Under the pieces are notes generated by a model. That model was not told where the DNA came from. It did not search any database and worked only from the letters and a program-made list of their open reading frames with translations. The position numbers and the translations under genes were made by a program. DNA of 64,000 nucleotides from Halanaerobiales bacterium (GTDB lineage Bacteria > Bacillota > Halanaerobiia > Halanaerobiales > DTU029). Each line of letters starts with the position of its first letter. The first letter of the stretch is position 1. The stretch spans positions 1 to 64,000 of the forward strand of contig JARRCS010000011.1 in assembly GCA_029981855.1 (NCBI GenBank), in the 5' to 3' direction. Positions 28,196 through 37,664 of this stretch are shown piece after piece.

Positions 28196-28504
28196 TTACT
28201 CTTTCTCTTTCCCGTTATCATCCTCTTCAGGTTTATCTTCTTTATAATCAGGATCCAGACGGCCGATACTATTTTTAACAACATCGATATCTACGTTGGA
28301 TGATACCCTGAGCCTGATATTGTCATCCTTAATCTTAATAATCTTACCCTTAATACCACCAATAGTTATAACCCTATCACCGGGCTTTAAGTTATTTAAC
28401 ATCTGTTTGTGTTCCTTCTGCTGTTTCTGCTGTGGTCTAATTAAAAAAAACCAGAAGACCCCGAAGATCACAATAAAAGGTAAAATTCCTCCGATTACTT
28501 CCAT
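28196..28504 (-). CDS. yajC: preprotein translocase subunit YajC
   Basis: 102 aa: one N-terminal membrane helix (about 4-20), the RPQQKQQKEHKQMLNNLKPGDRVITIGGIKG core, and an acidic tail (EEDDNGKEKE). YajC associates with SecDF. GGAGGAATTTTTTT precedes the ATG. Order tgt-yajC-lepB-secD-secF is the usual Bacillota arrangement with lepB inserted. Confidence 0.94.
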   Translation of the reverse strand: MEVIGGILPFIVIFGVFWFFLIRPQQKQQKEHKQMLNNLKPGDRVITIGGIKGKIIKIKDDNIRLRVSSNVDIDVVKNSIGRLDPDYKEDKPEEDDNGKEKE

Positions 28505-28583
28505 AAAAAAATTCCTCCTAATTTTTTTTTAGTTTTTAAATCTCCTCTGTTACTTATTCAACAGTTATTAAAAAAATCCTGCT

Positions 28584-29696
<1,113 letters not shown>

Positions 29697-29752
29697 CTAC
29701 ATCCTTTCTAATTCCATAACCAAAGTATAGCTTAAATAAGAAAAAATATCGG

Positions 29753-29797
29753 TAATTATAAATAGATGATTGAAAGATGTTTGGAATTTTTTTGTAG
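29753..29797 (+). repeat. dispersed intergenic element, left part (copy R3)
   Basis: TAATTATAAATAGATGATTGAAAGATGTTTGG resembles the left half of the element. It is followed by two tandem copies of TTTGTAGGGTTAATA (29791-29820), the second reaching into the queA stop region. It lies in the queA 3' flank. Confidence 0.55.
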
Positions 29798-29814
29798 GGT
29801 TAATATTTGTAGGG

Positions 29815-30840
29815 TTAATAAATGTACATTGCATCCCCGAGGCTAAAGAAACGGTACTTATTTTCAACCGCCCTCCGGTAAGCCTTTAGTACCTTCTCCC
29901 TGCCGGCAAAGGCACTGACCAGCATTAAAAGGGTAGATTTAGGCAAATGAAAGTTGGTAATTAAGGCGTCAATTACCTTAAAGTTATAGCCGGGATAGAT
30001 AAAAATATCGGTCCAGCCTTTCTGTGCTTGAATCTGGCCCTTTTCGATAGCCACAGCCTCAAGGGTTCTGGTAACTGTAGTACCTACAGCAATTACCCTC
30101 TTTCCCCTCTCTTTAGTCTCCTTTATCATGGCTGCGGTTTCAGGACCCAGTTCATAGTATTCAGCATGCATATCATGGTCTTCTACTCTCTCGGTTTTAA
30201 CAGGTCTAAAGGTTCCGAGGCCAACATGGAGGGTTATATAGCTTATATTAATACCCCTGGCCTTAATCTCAGCTAACAGCTCTGGGGTAAAGTGAAGTCC
30301 AGCGGTAGGGGCGGCAACTGAGCCCCGGTTTCGGGCATAAACCGTTTGATAACGCCCGGGCTCGTCTAATTTATTATGAATATAGGGAGGTAAAGGTAGC
30401 TCTCCTAACTCATCTAAAATCCGATCAAAATCACCCCGGTAGGAAAATTTCATTATACGCCCGCCAAAGTCTGTATAGTCAATGGCCTTACCTATTAATT
30501 TGCCATTACCGAAAGAGATTCCCACACCCTTTTTCACCCTTTTCCCGGGTCTGACCAGTACCTCCCAAACCCCTTCTTCCTGTTCATGGAGAAGCAGGAC
30601 CTCAATCGTAGTCCCGGTAGGTATCTTGGAGCCAAAGAGGCGGGCGGGGATAACCTTACTGTTATTTAAGACCAGCAGATCACCGGGTTGAAGATAATTA
30701 ACAATATCCTTAAACAGCCCCTCCTCAATCTGGCCTGTCTGTTTATTTAAGATCATCAGACGTGATTCATCCCTTTTGGCTACAGGCTCCTGAGCAATTA
30801 ATTCCTCGGGTAGAAAATAATCAAAATCCTCAACCTTCAT
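29815..30840 (-). CDS. queA: S-adenosylmethionine:tRNA ribosyltransferase-isomerase
   Basis: 341 aa. It transfers and rearranges the ribosyl group of SAM onto preQ1-tRNA to give epoxyqueuosine. N-terminal [19 protein letters not shown], central [10 protein letters not shown] (about 178-187), and C-terminal [20 protein letters not shown] are family signatures. It forms ruvC-ruvA-ruvB-queA-tgt with its neighbours, as in many Bacillota. The 97-base spacer to ruvB contains CTATTTGCAG (30908-30917), a possible trace of the dispersed element. Confidence 0.97.
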   Translation of the reverse strand: MKVEDFDYFLPEELIAQEPVAKRDESRLMILNKQTGQIEEGLFKDIVNYLQPGDLLVLNNSKVIPARLFGSKIPTGTTIEVLLLHEQEEGVWEVLVRPGKRVKKGVGISFGNGKLIGKAIDYTDFGGRIMKFSYRGDFDRILDELGELPLPPYIHNKLDEPGRYQTVYARNRGSVAAPTAGLHFTPELLAEIKARGINISYITLHVGLGTFRPVKTERVEDHDMHAEYYELGPETAAMIKETKERGKRVIAVGTTVTRTLEAVAIEKGQIQAQKGWTDIFIYPGYNFKVIDALITNFHLPKSTLLMLVSAFAGREKVLKAYRRAVENKYRFFSLGDAMYIY

Positions 30841-30937
30841 TTATGAAATAACCTCCAACAACTATTACTAGTATTATAACCTTATTTAATATATTTATAT
30901 CCCCAACTATTTGCAGAAGATAAAGAATATCAAACAT

Positions 30938-31951
30938 TTACTCAAAAAGACTACCCTTTCTTTTAATCTTGAGGTGGTCATAAGCCCTGGCAGTAGCCAC
31001 TCTTCCTCTCGGTGTTCTTTCAATAAAACCGATCTGTAGGAGGTATGGTTCATAGACATCCTCGATAGTCTCACTCTCCTCACTGATAGCTGCCGCCAGG
31101 GTATTTAAACCTACCGGGCCGCCATCAAATTTATTAATGATTGTCCTGAGGAGTTTATGATCAATACTATCCAGGCCCAGTTCATCAATCTCCATTAACT
31201 TTAAAGCTTTATCGACTACATCAGGATTTATCTCCCCACCGGCCCTGACCTGGGCATAGTCTCTTACCCTTTTCAGCAGCCTGTTACTGATCCGGGGGGT
31301 ACCTCTCGACCGTCTGGCAATCTCCAGGGCCCCTTCCCCGGCAATCTCTATCCCCAGTACCCGGGCCGAGCGCTTAATAATCTCGGCTAGTTCCTCTTCA
31401 CTATAAAATTCCAGCCGGTTGATAACACCAAAGCGGTCCCTTAAGGGAGAACTCAAGAGACCGGCCCTGGTGGTAGCACCAACAAGGGTAAACTGGGCCA
31501 GGTCTAACCTGACTGAACGGGCACTGGGACCCTTACCAATAATAATATCCAGTGAATAATCCTCCATAGCGGGGTATAAAACCTCTTCCACCACCTTATT
31601 CAACCGGTGGATTTCATCTATAAAAAGAACATCATTTCTTTCCAGATTGGTTAAAATTGCCGCCAGGTCACCGGGTCTTTCAATAGCCGGGCCTGATGTG
31701 GTATGAATATTAACATTCAATTCATTAGCAATAATATTAGCCAGGGTAGTCTTACCTAAACCGGGTGGGCCGTAGAGCAGGACGTGGTCAAGGGCCTCCC
31801 CTCTTGCTTTAGCAGCCTGGATAAATATCTCGAGCTTTTCCTTCACCTTGCTCTGACCCACATAATATTCCAGTTTCCGGGGGCGCAGGGTCTTATCTAA
31901 AGAGATGTCTTCTTCATCCTTTTTTGCTGTAATAATTCTTCTTTCTTCCAT
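30938..31951 (-). CDS. ruvB: Holliday junction branch migration ATPase RuvB
   Basis: 337 aa. AAA+ motor with Walker [10 protein letters not shown] (about 60-68), Walker [10 protein letters not shown], sensor [20 protein letters not shown], and a C-terminal winged helix with [28 protein letters not shown] lies eight bases before the ATG. It drives branch migration with RuvA. Confidence 0.98.
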   Translation of the reverse strand: MEERRIITAKKDEEDISLDKTLRPRKLEYYVGQSKVKEKLEIFIQAAKARGEALDHVLLYGPPGLGKTTLANIIANELNVNIHTTSGPAIERPGDLAAILTNLERNDVLFIDEIHRLNKVVEEVLYPAMEDYSLDIIIGKGPSARSVRLDLAQFTLVGATTRAGLLSSPLRDRFGVINRLEFYSEEELAEIIKRSARVLGIEIAGEGALEIARRSRGTPRISNRLLKRVRDYAQVRAGGEINPDVVDKALKLMEIDELGLDSIDHKLLRTIINKFDGGPVGLNTLAAAISEESETIEDVYEPYLLQIGFIERTPRGRVATARAYDHLKIKRKGSLFE

Positions 31952-31955
31952 TTAT

Positions 31956-32537
31956 CTAACTCCCCCTACCCAGATAGGTTAAAAGTGCTTTTATCTTCTC
32001 CTCAATACCGGTTTTATCTTTTAGATCCACACTATTGATTGCCGTATCAATCTCCTGGATAGAATACCCCAGGCTCTGTAAGGCCTCATAGAGCTCATCA
32101 TCCCTTTGACTCTTAAGCCTGGTCTCAAGGTTGACGGTAAGGCCATCAAGCTTATTCTTTAGTTCTAGAATTAGACGCTGGGCGGTCTTAGGACCTATCC
32201 CTGATATCTGTTTTAAAACAGGGATGTTTTCGGTCAAAATAGCATTAATAAACTGGTCACAGGGAAGGGTAGAAAGAATATTTAAGGCGGCCTTAGGACC
32301 TATACCGGAAACACCCAACAGGGTGGTAAATAACTCCCTTTCCGCAATTTCTTTAAAACCATATAAGGTCAGGGTATCCTCTCTAACATATGTATAGATA
32401 TAAAGCTCTATCCTCCCACCGGGCTCCGGAATCATCAGGGAATCAACTACCTCTACCAGGTAACCGACACCATGAACATCCACAATAATTTTATTATCCT
32501 GATGCCACTTTAAAAGCCCATTCAAATAGCCGATCAA
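31956..32537 (-). CDS. ruvA: Holliday junction branch migration protein RuvA
   Basis: 193 aa. OB domain (about 1-62), two helix-hairpin-helix motifs (LGVSGIGPKAALNIL and LKQISGIGPKTAQRLILELK, about 73-125), and a C-terminal RuvB-binding UBA-like domain (about 145-193). TTG start with GGGG eight bases upstream. It binds the junction and loads RuvB. Confidence 0.97.
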   Translation of the reverse strand: MIGYLNGLLKWHQDNKIIVDVHGVGYLVEVVDSLMIPEPGGRIELYIYTYVREDTLTLYGFKEIAERELFTTLLGVSGIGPKAALNILSTLPCDQFINAILTENIPVLKQISGIGPKTAQRLILELKNKLDGLTVNLETRLKSQRDDELYEALQSLGYSIQEIDTAINSVDLKDKTGIEEKIKALLTYLGRGS

Positions 32538-32597
32538 CTTTCTTACCCCTTCTATTTATCAATATCTTAGGTATTATACAATACTATCCAAACTCAC

Positions 32598-32614
32598 AAA
32601 CATCTATTTGTAGT
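32598..32614 (-). repeat. dispersed intergenic element, isolated inverted end (copy R4)
   Basis: AAACATCTATTTGTAGT is the right-end sequence of the element with one base changed. It overlaps the ruvC stop (32604-32606) and supplies the last codons (H-Y-K-stop). Confidence 0.65.
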
Positions 32615-33098
32615 GAATATGATTCCTCAATCCGATACTATTGCCGTGACAGATAGAAACAGCCAGGGCATCGGCTGCATCATCGGGTTTTGGTATTTCC
32701 TCAAGGTTTAATAGGGCTTTAACCATCCGCTGTACCTGGGATTTACGGGCCCTGCCGTAACCAACAACTGCCTGTTTAATCTGCAGAGGGGTATATTCGG
32801 CTACCCTTATATTTGCCTGGGCACCTGCCAGGAGAATAACCCCTCTAGCCTGTCCAACCCTGATAGCTGTTTTTACATTCTTATAAAAGAAGAGCTCCTC
32901 AACTGCCATCTCATCCGGTTGAAATCTATTAATCAGTTCCATTAATTCCGCATAGATCACTTTCAATCTGTCTACATTCCTCAGCTTAGCTGGAGTTTTG
33001 ATAACACCGTAATCAATCACGGAAAATTTATTTCCCCTTTTCTCAACCAGAGAATAACCGACAGTAGCCAGCCCGGGGTCAATACCAAAAATTAACAA
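32604..33098 (-). CDS. ruvC: crossover junction endodeoxyribonuclease RuvC
   Basis: 164 aa. Acidic catalytic residues sit in FGIDPGLATVGY (Asp7), AVEELFFYKN (Glu68 region) and KPDDAADALAVSICHG (Asp pair near 138-141). TTG start after GGGGTGG. It resolves Holliday junctions made accessible by RuvAB. The last three codons and stop are contributed by a dispersed repeat end, suggesting that the element landed at the gene end and altered the tail. Confidence 0.96.
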   Translation of the reverse strand: MLIFGIDPGLATVGYSLVEKRGNKFSVIDYGVIKTPAKLRNVDRLKVIYAELMELINRFQPDEMAVEELFFYKNVKTAIRVGQARGVILLAGAQANIRVAEYTPLQIKQAVVGYGRARKSQVQRMVKALLNLEEIPKPDDAADALAVSICHGNSIGLRNHIHYK

Positions 33099-33209
33099 AC
33101 TACCACCCCATTACTAACATCCGTACTATGAAAAAATTGACCTTCTATTTGACAAGTGTGCCTGATTTTTAACAAAGATGAACCTTAGAAGAATCAAAAA
33201 TTTCCCTGC

Positions 33210-33332
33210 GACGCACTCGATGTGCTAGTGTCTAAACCATCATTGCGTAATTTAAAAGAAGGTTTAGACCGACGCGCTCGATGCGCCAGTGCAAAAACCA
33301 TCTTTGCGTAGATAAAAAAGAAGGTTTTTGCA
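33210..33332 (+). repeat. two tandem 61-bp units with co-varying hairpins
   Basis: Unit 1 is 33210-33270, unit 2 is 33271-33332. Each begins GACGC and has a short hairpin with the same loop TCGAT but different arms (GCAC/GTGC, then GCGC/GCGC). A longer hairpin follows, with arms GTCTAAACC/GGTTTAGAC in unit 1 and TGCAAAAACC/GGTTTTTGCA in unit 2, around a similar loop (ATCnTTGCGTA...AGAA). The arms changed on both sides, keeping the pairing. The unit start resembles the CGA-hairpin-AG module in repeat R2. Strand is arbitrary. The surrounding 33099-33356 interval has no gene. Confidence 0.85.
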
Positions 33333-33337
33333 ATCGA

Positions 33338-33354
33338 AAACATCTATTTGTAGT
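33338..33354 (-). repeat. dispersed intergenic element, inverted end (copy R5)
   Basis: AAACATCTATTTGTAGT, identical to R4, preceded by AATCG as in the complete copy at 50513-50630. It closes the tandem-hairpin region and lies two bases from the stop of the BofC-like gene. Confidence 0.7.
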
Positions 33355-33356
33355 CA

Positions 33357-34034
33357 TTAATCCTGAATAATTGCGATTAGGCCCTCTAAAATTGATAATA
33401 GTTCTTCCCGTGAATGAACTACAATACCTCCCTTAAGAGCCTCCTGCTCTGAATAGGGTAGATCACTTACCTGAATCTCCGTCATCTGTTTTAAATACCT
33501 CTCTCCAGACTCACCGTAAAAGATGGCTACCTTTCCGTCCTTTATTCCTAGATGCATTATTTTTTTGTCCTCCGGCGAGAGGTCATCTACCTTCCGGTAG
33601 AGAACCAGAGCCTTACCGGGGTCATATTCCTTAACCTCCCAGTCATCTGCTATAGAGGACAGTTCTCCAGCAGATAAGCCCACAAAAGAATCGGGCATAG
33701 TAGTAACCCTCTGTACCAGCTGGTCACTACCATCATAGTAAGTCTGTAATATTAAGGGGGTAGAGGATTCAATCTTCTTTTCTTTTGTCAAAGAGAAGAT
33801 ATCCAGTCTAAACCCCCGCTTATTTATTTCCTTACGTTTATTAATAGCCCGTTTCTCTAATAAAGATAATGACTCTGCAATATCTTCCGGGAGGGCTGAT
33901 ATCTTTGCCTTCCGTAAATAATTGGGTTGTGGTATACCCTTATCCCCTTCATGTTCCCTAAAATCGTTCCAGACCAAAACAATGGTGATAATTAAAATAA
34001 AGACAAACAGTCCCTGTCTAATAATTCTAGACAT
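33357..34034 (-). CDS. BofC C-terminal domain protein
   Basis: 225 aa from the ATG at 34034 (AGGAG nine bases upstream; the ATG at 34043 is too close). One N-terminal membrane helix (about 5-22), then an extracytoplasmic region. Residues 140-222 match the BofC C-terminal domain: LVLYRKVDDLSPEDKK, GIKDGKVAIFYGESG, and EALKGGIVVHSREELLSILEGL. In B. subtilis BofC inhibits the SpoIVB protease and lies near ruvAB, as here. A role in a sporulation checkpoint is therefore possible but unproven, since BofC-domain proteins also occur outside that pathway. Confidence 0.8.
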   Translation of the reverse strand: MSRIIRQGLFVFILIITIVLVWNDFREHEGDKGIPQPNYLRKAKISALPEDIAESLSLLEKRAINKRKEINKRGFRLDIFSLTKEKKIESSTPLILQTYYDGSDQLVQRVTTMPDSFVGLSAGELSSIADDWEVKEYDPGKALVLYRKVDDLSPEDKKIMHLGIKDGKVAIFYGESGERYLKQMTEIQVSDLPYSEQEALKGGIVVHSREELLSILEGLIAIIQD

Positions 34035-34109
34035 TCTATCCATCTCCTGTATATTTTTGGGTATAGGATTCCCCTCTTACCCAAAAAATATACAAAAGAC
34101 ACTGAAAAA

Positions 34110-34871
34110 TCAGTGCCCTTCACTAATCTCAGTCATTATCTCCTCGGGAATATCGAAATTTGCATAAACCTCCTGTACATCATCATGGTCTTCCAGCACT
34201 TCCATCAATTTTAACATCTTTTTAGCCGTACCTTTATCTAGCTCTACTGTATTATCGGGAATCATAGCGATATCAGCAGCGGAAAACTCTAAACCTGTCT
34301 CTTCAAGATTTTTACGAGTTTCCTCGAAATCAGCTGGTTCAGTATAGATAGTTGCCATATTATTTTCAATCACTACATCTTCAGCACCCGCCTCCAGAGC
34401 TTCCAGCATCAGTCCATCTTCATCAAGGTCAGTCTTTTCCAGATCTATAATCAACTGGCCCTTACGCTTAAACATCCAGGCTACGCAACCGGATTCTCCT
34501 AAGTTACCACCATGTTTAGATAACAGATGCCTCAGTTCGGCAGCGGTCCTGTTTCGGTTATCACTCATTATTTCCATATAGAGGGCAACACCGCCGGGTC
34601 CATAACCCTCATAAACAAATTTCTCATAATTAACACCCTCAAGTTCACCGGTACCCCTCTTTATCGCCCTCTCGATATTATCACTGGGCATATTATTATC
34701 TTTAGCCTTCTGGATAGCCAGTCGTAAATCAGCATTCATTTCGGGGTCTCCCCCACCTTCACGGGCCGCAACAGCTATCATCTTGCTTAACTTGGAGAAT
34801 AATTTTCCCCTTCTAGCATCTTCTTTTGACTTTTTATGTTTAATATTGGCCCACTTGGAATGACCAGCCAT
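34110..34871 (-). CDS. YebC/PmpR family protein
   Basis: 253 aa from the ATG at 34871, which follows GAGGAGGG; an ATG at 34886 adds five residues and lies before the Shine-Dalgarno. The start MAGHSKWANIKHKK and GYGPGGVALYMEIMSDNRNRTAAELRHLLSKHGGNLG are defining. Members have been described as transcriptional regulators and more recently as ribosome-associated factors relieving stalls. The stop lies inside a weak hairpin (CACTGA/CAGTG, 34100-34115) followed by TCTTTT that may terminate transcription. Confidence 0.95.
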   Translation of the reverse strand: MAGHSKWANIKHKKSKEDARRGKLFSKLSKMIAVAAREGGGDPEMNADLRLAIQKAKDNNMPSDNIERAIKRGTGELEGVNYEKFVYEGYGPGGVALYMEIMSDNRNRTAAELRHLLSKHGGNLGESGCVAWMFKRKGQLIIDLEKTDLDEDGLMLEALEAGAEDVVIENNMATIYTEPADFEETRKNLEETGLEFSAADIAMIPDNTVELDKGTAKKMLKLMEVLEDHDDVQEVYANFDIPEEIMTEISEGH

Positions 34872-34952
34872 AAAATCCCTCCTCATTAATTAAACTCGCC
34901 TTTATTTTAACATACTTTAGTAGTTTTTTCAATAATCACTGAAAAGAACAAA

Positions 34953-34993
34953 TGCCAAGGAATTAATTAAGAAAAGCTATAATTTCCTTGACA
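34953..34993 (-). terminator. probable terminator after the 71-aa gene
   Basis: On the minus strand TGTCAAGGAA (34984-34993) pairs with TTCCTTGGCA (34953-34962) around a 21-base loop, followed by TTTGTTCTTTT. Confidence 0.6.
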
Positions 34994-35022
34994 TTAAACG
35001 AGAATATTCTAAATTATGTAGA

Positions 35023-35238
35023 TTACTGTATCTTTCTTAACTTTTTAATAACCCTCTCTAAATTAGACCTACCTTCTTTCTCCCACATATCCAGAAAGAT
35101 ACCGATCTGTTGCAGTTCCTCTTTGGAAAAATCATCTTTATCTTTTCCGGCAAAAGGATCCTCAGGGTCAATTCCCTTAATTAAATTAATTGCCTTTTTT
35201 AACGGATACTGTACTTTATAATAGATCTGATCAGTCAT
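35023..35238 (-). CDS. small hypothetical protein, 71 aa
   Basis: Starts at the ATG at 35238 with AAGGTGG upstream and overlaps the end of the 78-aa gene by eight bases (translational coupling). The protein is charged and helical: LKKAINLIKGIDPEDPFAG, then DDFSKEELQQIGIFLDMWEKEG and a basic end VIKKLRKIQ. No membrane segment or cysteine. I do not recognise the family. The coupling and similar size suggest that the pair acts together. Confidence 0.6.
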   Translation of the reverse strand: MTDQIYYKVQYPLKKAINLIKGIDPEDPFAGKDKDDFSKEELQQIGIFLDMWEKEGRSNLERVIKKLRKIQ

Positions 35239-35467
35239 TATGACCACCTTCTAATACTTTCAGTTCCGGTTCTGAGATTCTCTCCCAGATGGATTTGATC
35301 TTGGGGATTCCTTCCATTTCTAAAAATCTCAGATAACCTTCCAGGGTAATGATCCGGTTATCCAGGACTCTATCACTCAGGTTAACATCGGTTACAGTAA
35401 AATCTTCTACTTTACTCAAGGTAGAACTTAAACGATTTACGGCATCTAAAATGTTCACCTTTTTCAT
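35231..35467 (-). CDS. small hypothetical protein, 78 aa
   Basis: Starts at the ATG at 35467, six bases after GAGGTG. Mixed alpha/beta composition: MKKVNILDAVNRLSSTLSKV, then VTDVNLSDRVLDNRIITLEGYLRF and an acidic/hydrophobic C-terminal half. No known motif is visible. It is the first gene of a two-gene unit located downstream of rnpB. Confidence 0.6.
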   Translation of the reverse strand: MKKVNILDAVNRLSSTLSKVEDFTVTDVNLSDRVLDNRIITLEGYLRFLEMEGIPKIKSIWERISEPELKVLEGGHND

Positions 35468-35602
35468 TATTAACACCTCATTTTATTTGTTATTTATATT
35501 ATAATAATTTTTCCTAAAAATAATTCAAGAGTTTTAGGCCCTAAAAAGAAAAAAGCTTGCTGGCTCATCATTATGTAAATTTATAGTAGAATATAAATAG
35601 CA

Positions 35603-36022
35603 TAAGTTGACCTGTAAGCCGAGTTCTGTCGAGGATGGTCATCTATCTGTAGATATCAGTTACCTGATATCTTTAGCGTCCATACCCGGAGAATGAGCGG
35701 GCCACTCTATCTTCTCCCTATTTGGACTTTCTCCAGATGGGGTTTACCTAGCAGCTCAGTCACCTGAGCCCTGGTAAGCTCTTACCTTACCTTTTCACCC
35801 TTACCATACTAGAGGTTAGATTATGGAGGTTAGAGGTTGGAAACATACAATTATCTAACCTCTAACTTCAAATCTCCAACCTCCAGTAGGCGGTATATCT
35901 CTGTGGCACTTTCCTGGGAGTCACCTCCACTGGATGTTATCCAGCATCCTGCCCTGTGGAGCTCGGACTTTCCTCAACTACCTTAATGTAGTTGCGACCA
36001 TCCGGTCAACTTACGCTATTTA
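35603..36022 (-). ncRNA. rnpB: RNase P RNA
   Basis: The 5' part contains the hallmark GAGGAAAGTCCGAGCTCC and the 3' part ACAGAACTCGGCTTACAGGTC. GTAAGTTGACC and GGTCAACTTAT close helix P1. AGGAAAGTGCCACAGAGATA and GGTAAGGGTGAAA are the conserved central segments. Between them (about 35806-35888) lies an unusually long hairpin in the P12 position built from repeated AGAGGTTAGA/TCTAACCTCT motifs. RNase P trims tRNA 5' ends. The exact 5' end may extend to about 36036. Confidence 0.95.
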
Positions 36023-36042
36023 ATGTCTCAAATAACATAGTT

Positions 36043-36071
36043 AGTATAACACCAGAAAACATCAATGTCAA
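36043..36071 (-). promoter_or_regulatory. promoter of rnpB
   Basis: TTGACA at 36066-36071 and TATACT at 36043-36048 on the minus strand with a 17-base spacer. The -35 box begins immediately after the stop of the zinc-ribbon gene. Confidence 0.85.
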
Positions 36072-36072
36072 G

Positions 36073-36264
36073 TTAACTTCTTATAGCACCTAATAAATCC
36101 TTATAAGTATCGGGGTCCATTCCTATTTCAGTCCGATGAACTATCATATCGCTACCTATTTCTTCTGAACATTCCTTACAGAGTCTAGTTTCAGGGAGGA
36201 CCTCAAGCCTTTCAGGATTTATGAGCTTTCCACATTTAATACAGGTATGGAAAAAAAATATCAT
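36073..36264 (-). CDS. small zinc-ribbon protein
   Basis: 63 aa. Two CxxC pairs, CIKCGK (about 8-13) and CKECSE (about 29-34), can hold one zinc, as in TraR/DksA-type fingers. The C-terminal half (EIGMDPDTYKDLLGAI) is acidic. GGGAGGGA precedes the ATG. It lies downstream of the NIF3 family gene, a frequent neighbour of such zinc ribbons. The function is unknown. Confidence 0.75.
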   Translation of the reverse strand: MIFFFHTCIKCGKLINPERLEVLPETRLCKECSEEIGSDMIVHRTEIGMDPDTYKDLLGAIRS

Positions 36265-36283
36265 CTTTAAATCCCTCCCTCAA

Positions 36284-37387
36284 TTAAATATATTTCCAAG
36301 GATTGGTATCAACCTGTGATGCAAAAAATTCTACACCATCTACCTTATCCCTTAAATAATCGGTTAAGAGCCCTTTTACTATAATTTCAGTCTGGTAATG
36401 TCCTGCATCAATTAAAGCCATACCCAGTTCTTCCGCTAGTTGGGCTTCATGATAACCAATATCACCGGTTATAAATAGGTCAGCCCCGGCCTTACTGGCC
36501 TTACTAATTAACTTTGCACCACTCCCGCTACAGATAGCAACCCTCTCAATCAGTCTGGATTCAGAACCTACATACTTTAGATTAACTAGCCGGAGTCTCT
36601 TCTTTACCAGCTGTATATACTCGTCTAATCTGACCTTCTCGTCCAGTCGGCCTATTCTACCTAAACTGTATTTTTCACCTTCATTAGCCAGGGGGTAGAG
36701 GTCATAGGCTACCTCTTCATAAGGGTGGGCCTTAAGCATGGCCCTGATTACCTTTTTTACAAGATGTTTGGCTAAAATAGTCTCCAAACGTACTTCTCGG
36801 ACCTCTGAAATCTCTCCCTCTTTCCCCAGAAAGGGGTTACTGCCGGCCAGGGGCTTAAAGGTACCCTTCCCTTCAGTAGAAAAGGAGGTATGGCTGTAAT
36901 TGCCTATATACCCTGCACCTGAATCTAGAATCGCCTTCTTAACTCTGGTAAAGTGCTCTTCAGGTATAAAAACTACTAATTTATAAAATCTCTCTTCTCC
37001 GGTGATCTCCAAATGGTCACAGTCTTTTATCCTCAGTACTTCAGCAAGGTAATCATTTAAACCATCTTTTGTGATATCCAGGTTTGTATGGGCACTGAAG
37101 ATACTAATATTATTTTTGATAGCCTCTATAATAATCCGACCGGTACCGGTATGTTTATTTATTGAGCTAACCGGTTTAAAAATTAGCGGATGATGGGAGA
37201 TGATCAACTGGCATTTCCTGGCTTTTGCTTCCTCGATAACAGCCTCCGTTATATCCAGGCTAATGAGTACCTGACTTACCTCCTGGTCAAAATCACCTAC
37301 CTGTAACCCAACATTATCCCAATCATAGGCCAGGTTTTCAGGTGCAAGGTCCTGGATAAGAGATGTTATTTGACGGACTTTGGTCAT
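36284..37387 (-). CDS. NIF3-like dinuclear metal centre protein (YqfO)
   Basis: 367 aa from the ATG at 37387 (GGAGAG about nine bases upstream). The open frame continues upstream through the tRNA gene, which is not coding. MTKVRQITSLIQDLAPENLAYDWDNVGLQVGD is the usual start. Metal ligands are in ISHHPLIFKP, SAHTNLD and, near the end, ITGDIGYHEAQLAEELGMALIDAGHYQTE. The central PII-like insertion (about 125-240) marks the longer YqfO form. B. subtilis yqfO follows rpoD and yqfN in the dnaG-rpoD region, as here. Its biochemical role is unsettled; GTP cyclohydrolase activity has been reported for a relative. Confidence 0.9.
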   Translation of the reverse strand: MTKVRQITSLIQDLAPENLAYDWDNVGLQVGDFDQEVSQVLISLDITEAVIEEAKARKCQLIISHHPLIFKPVSSINKHTGTGRIIIEAIKNNISIFSAHTNLDITKDGLNDYLAEVLRIKDCDHLEITGEERFYKLVVFIPEEHFTRVKKAILDSGAGYIGNYSHTSFSTEGKGTFKPLAGSNPFLGKEGEISEVREVRLETILAKHLVKKVIRAMLKAHPYEEVAYDLYPLANEGEKYSLGRIGRLDEKVRLDEYIQLVKKRLRLVNLKYVGSESRLIERVAICSGSGAKLISKASKAGADLFITGDIGYHEAQLAEELGMALIDAGHYQTEIIVKGLLTDYLRDKVDGVEFFASQVDTNPWKYI

Positions 37388-37471
37388 CTCTATTTCTCTC
37401 CTTGTATTATATTCAAGAATTATTTTTTTGTGAAAGAGATTGCACGCAACAGGATTAAGTGAAGATAAATT

Positions 37472-37500
37472 AAAAAACCCTGCTCCATAATAGAACAAGG
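37472..37500 (-). terminator. terminator after the tRNA
   Basis: CCTTGTTC (37493-37500) pairs with GAGCAGGG (37478-37485), including two G-T pairs, and is followed by six T on the minus strand. Confidence 0.75.
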
Positions 37501-37513
37501 CTGGGAAAATCTC

Positions 37514-37590
37514 TGGTGGGCCCACCAGGATTCGAACCTGGGACCAACCGGTTATGAGCCGGTTGCTCTGACCAGCTGAGCTATGGGCCC
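37514..37590 (-). tRNA. tRNA with anticodon CAU (elongator Met or Ile2)
   Basis: 77 nt including an encoded CCA. Acceptor GGGCCCA pairs with TGGGCCC, the D arm is AGCTCAGCTGGTCAGAGC, the anticodon stem-loop is ACCGGCT-CAT-AACCGGT, and the T arm is CCAGG-TTCGAAT-CCTGG. Initiator tRNA is excluded by the fully paired first acceptor base pair. Whether it is Met or lysidine-modified Ile cannot be settled by eye. Confidence 0.95.
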
Positions 37591-37664
37591 TTTTAATATT
37601 AAAATTATAAAACCAATCTTTCAACGCAAGACTTATTATATGATATTATAGCTCTCCGGTCAAT

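Noticed and set aside
33210-33332. CRISPR-like array from two repeated units
   Set aside because: Only two units, directly adjacent with no unique spacers, and the repeat arms differ between them; no cas genes are near.
34984-35013. Plus-strand promoter (TTGACA, 17 bases, AAATTA)
   Set aside because: No plus-strand gene follows, and the TTGACA is part of the terminator stem of the minus-strand gene.
37388-37624. 79-residue N-terminal extension of the NIF3 gene
   Set aside because: It translates straight through the tRNA gene and its terminator (the typical tRNA shadow peptide), and the ATG at 37387 has a Shine-Dalgarno and the family start.
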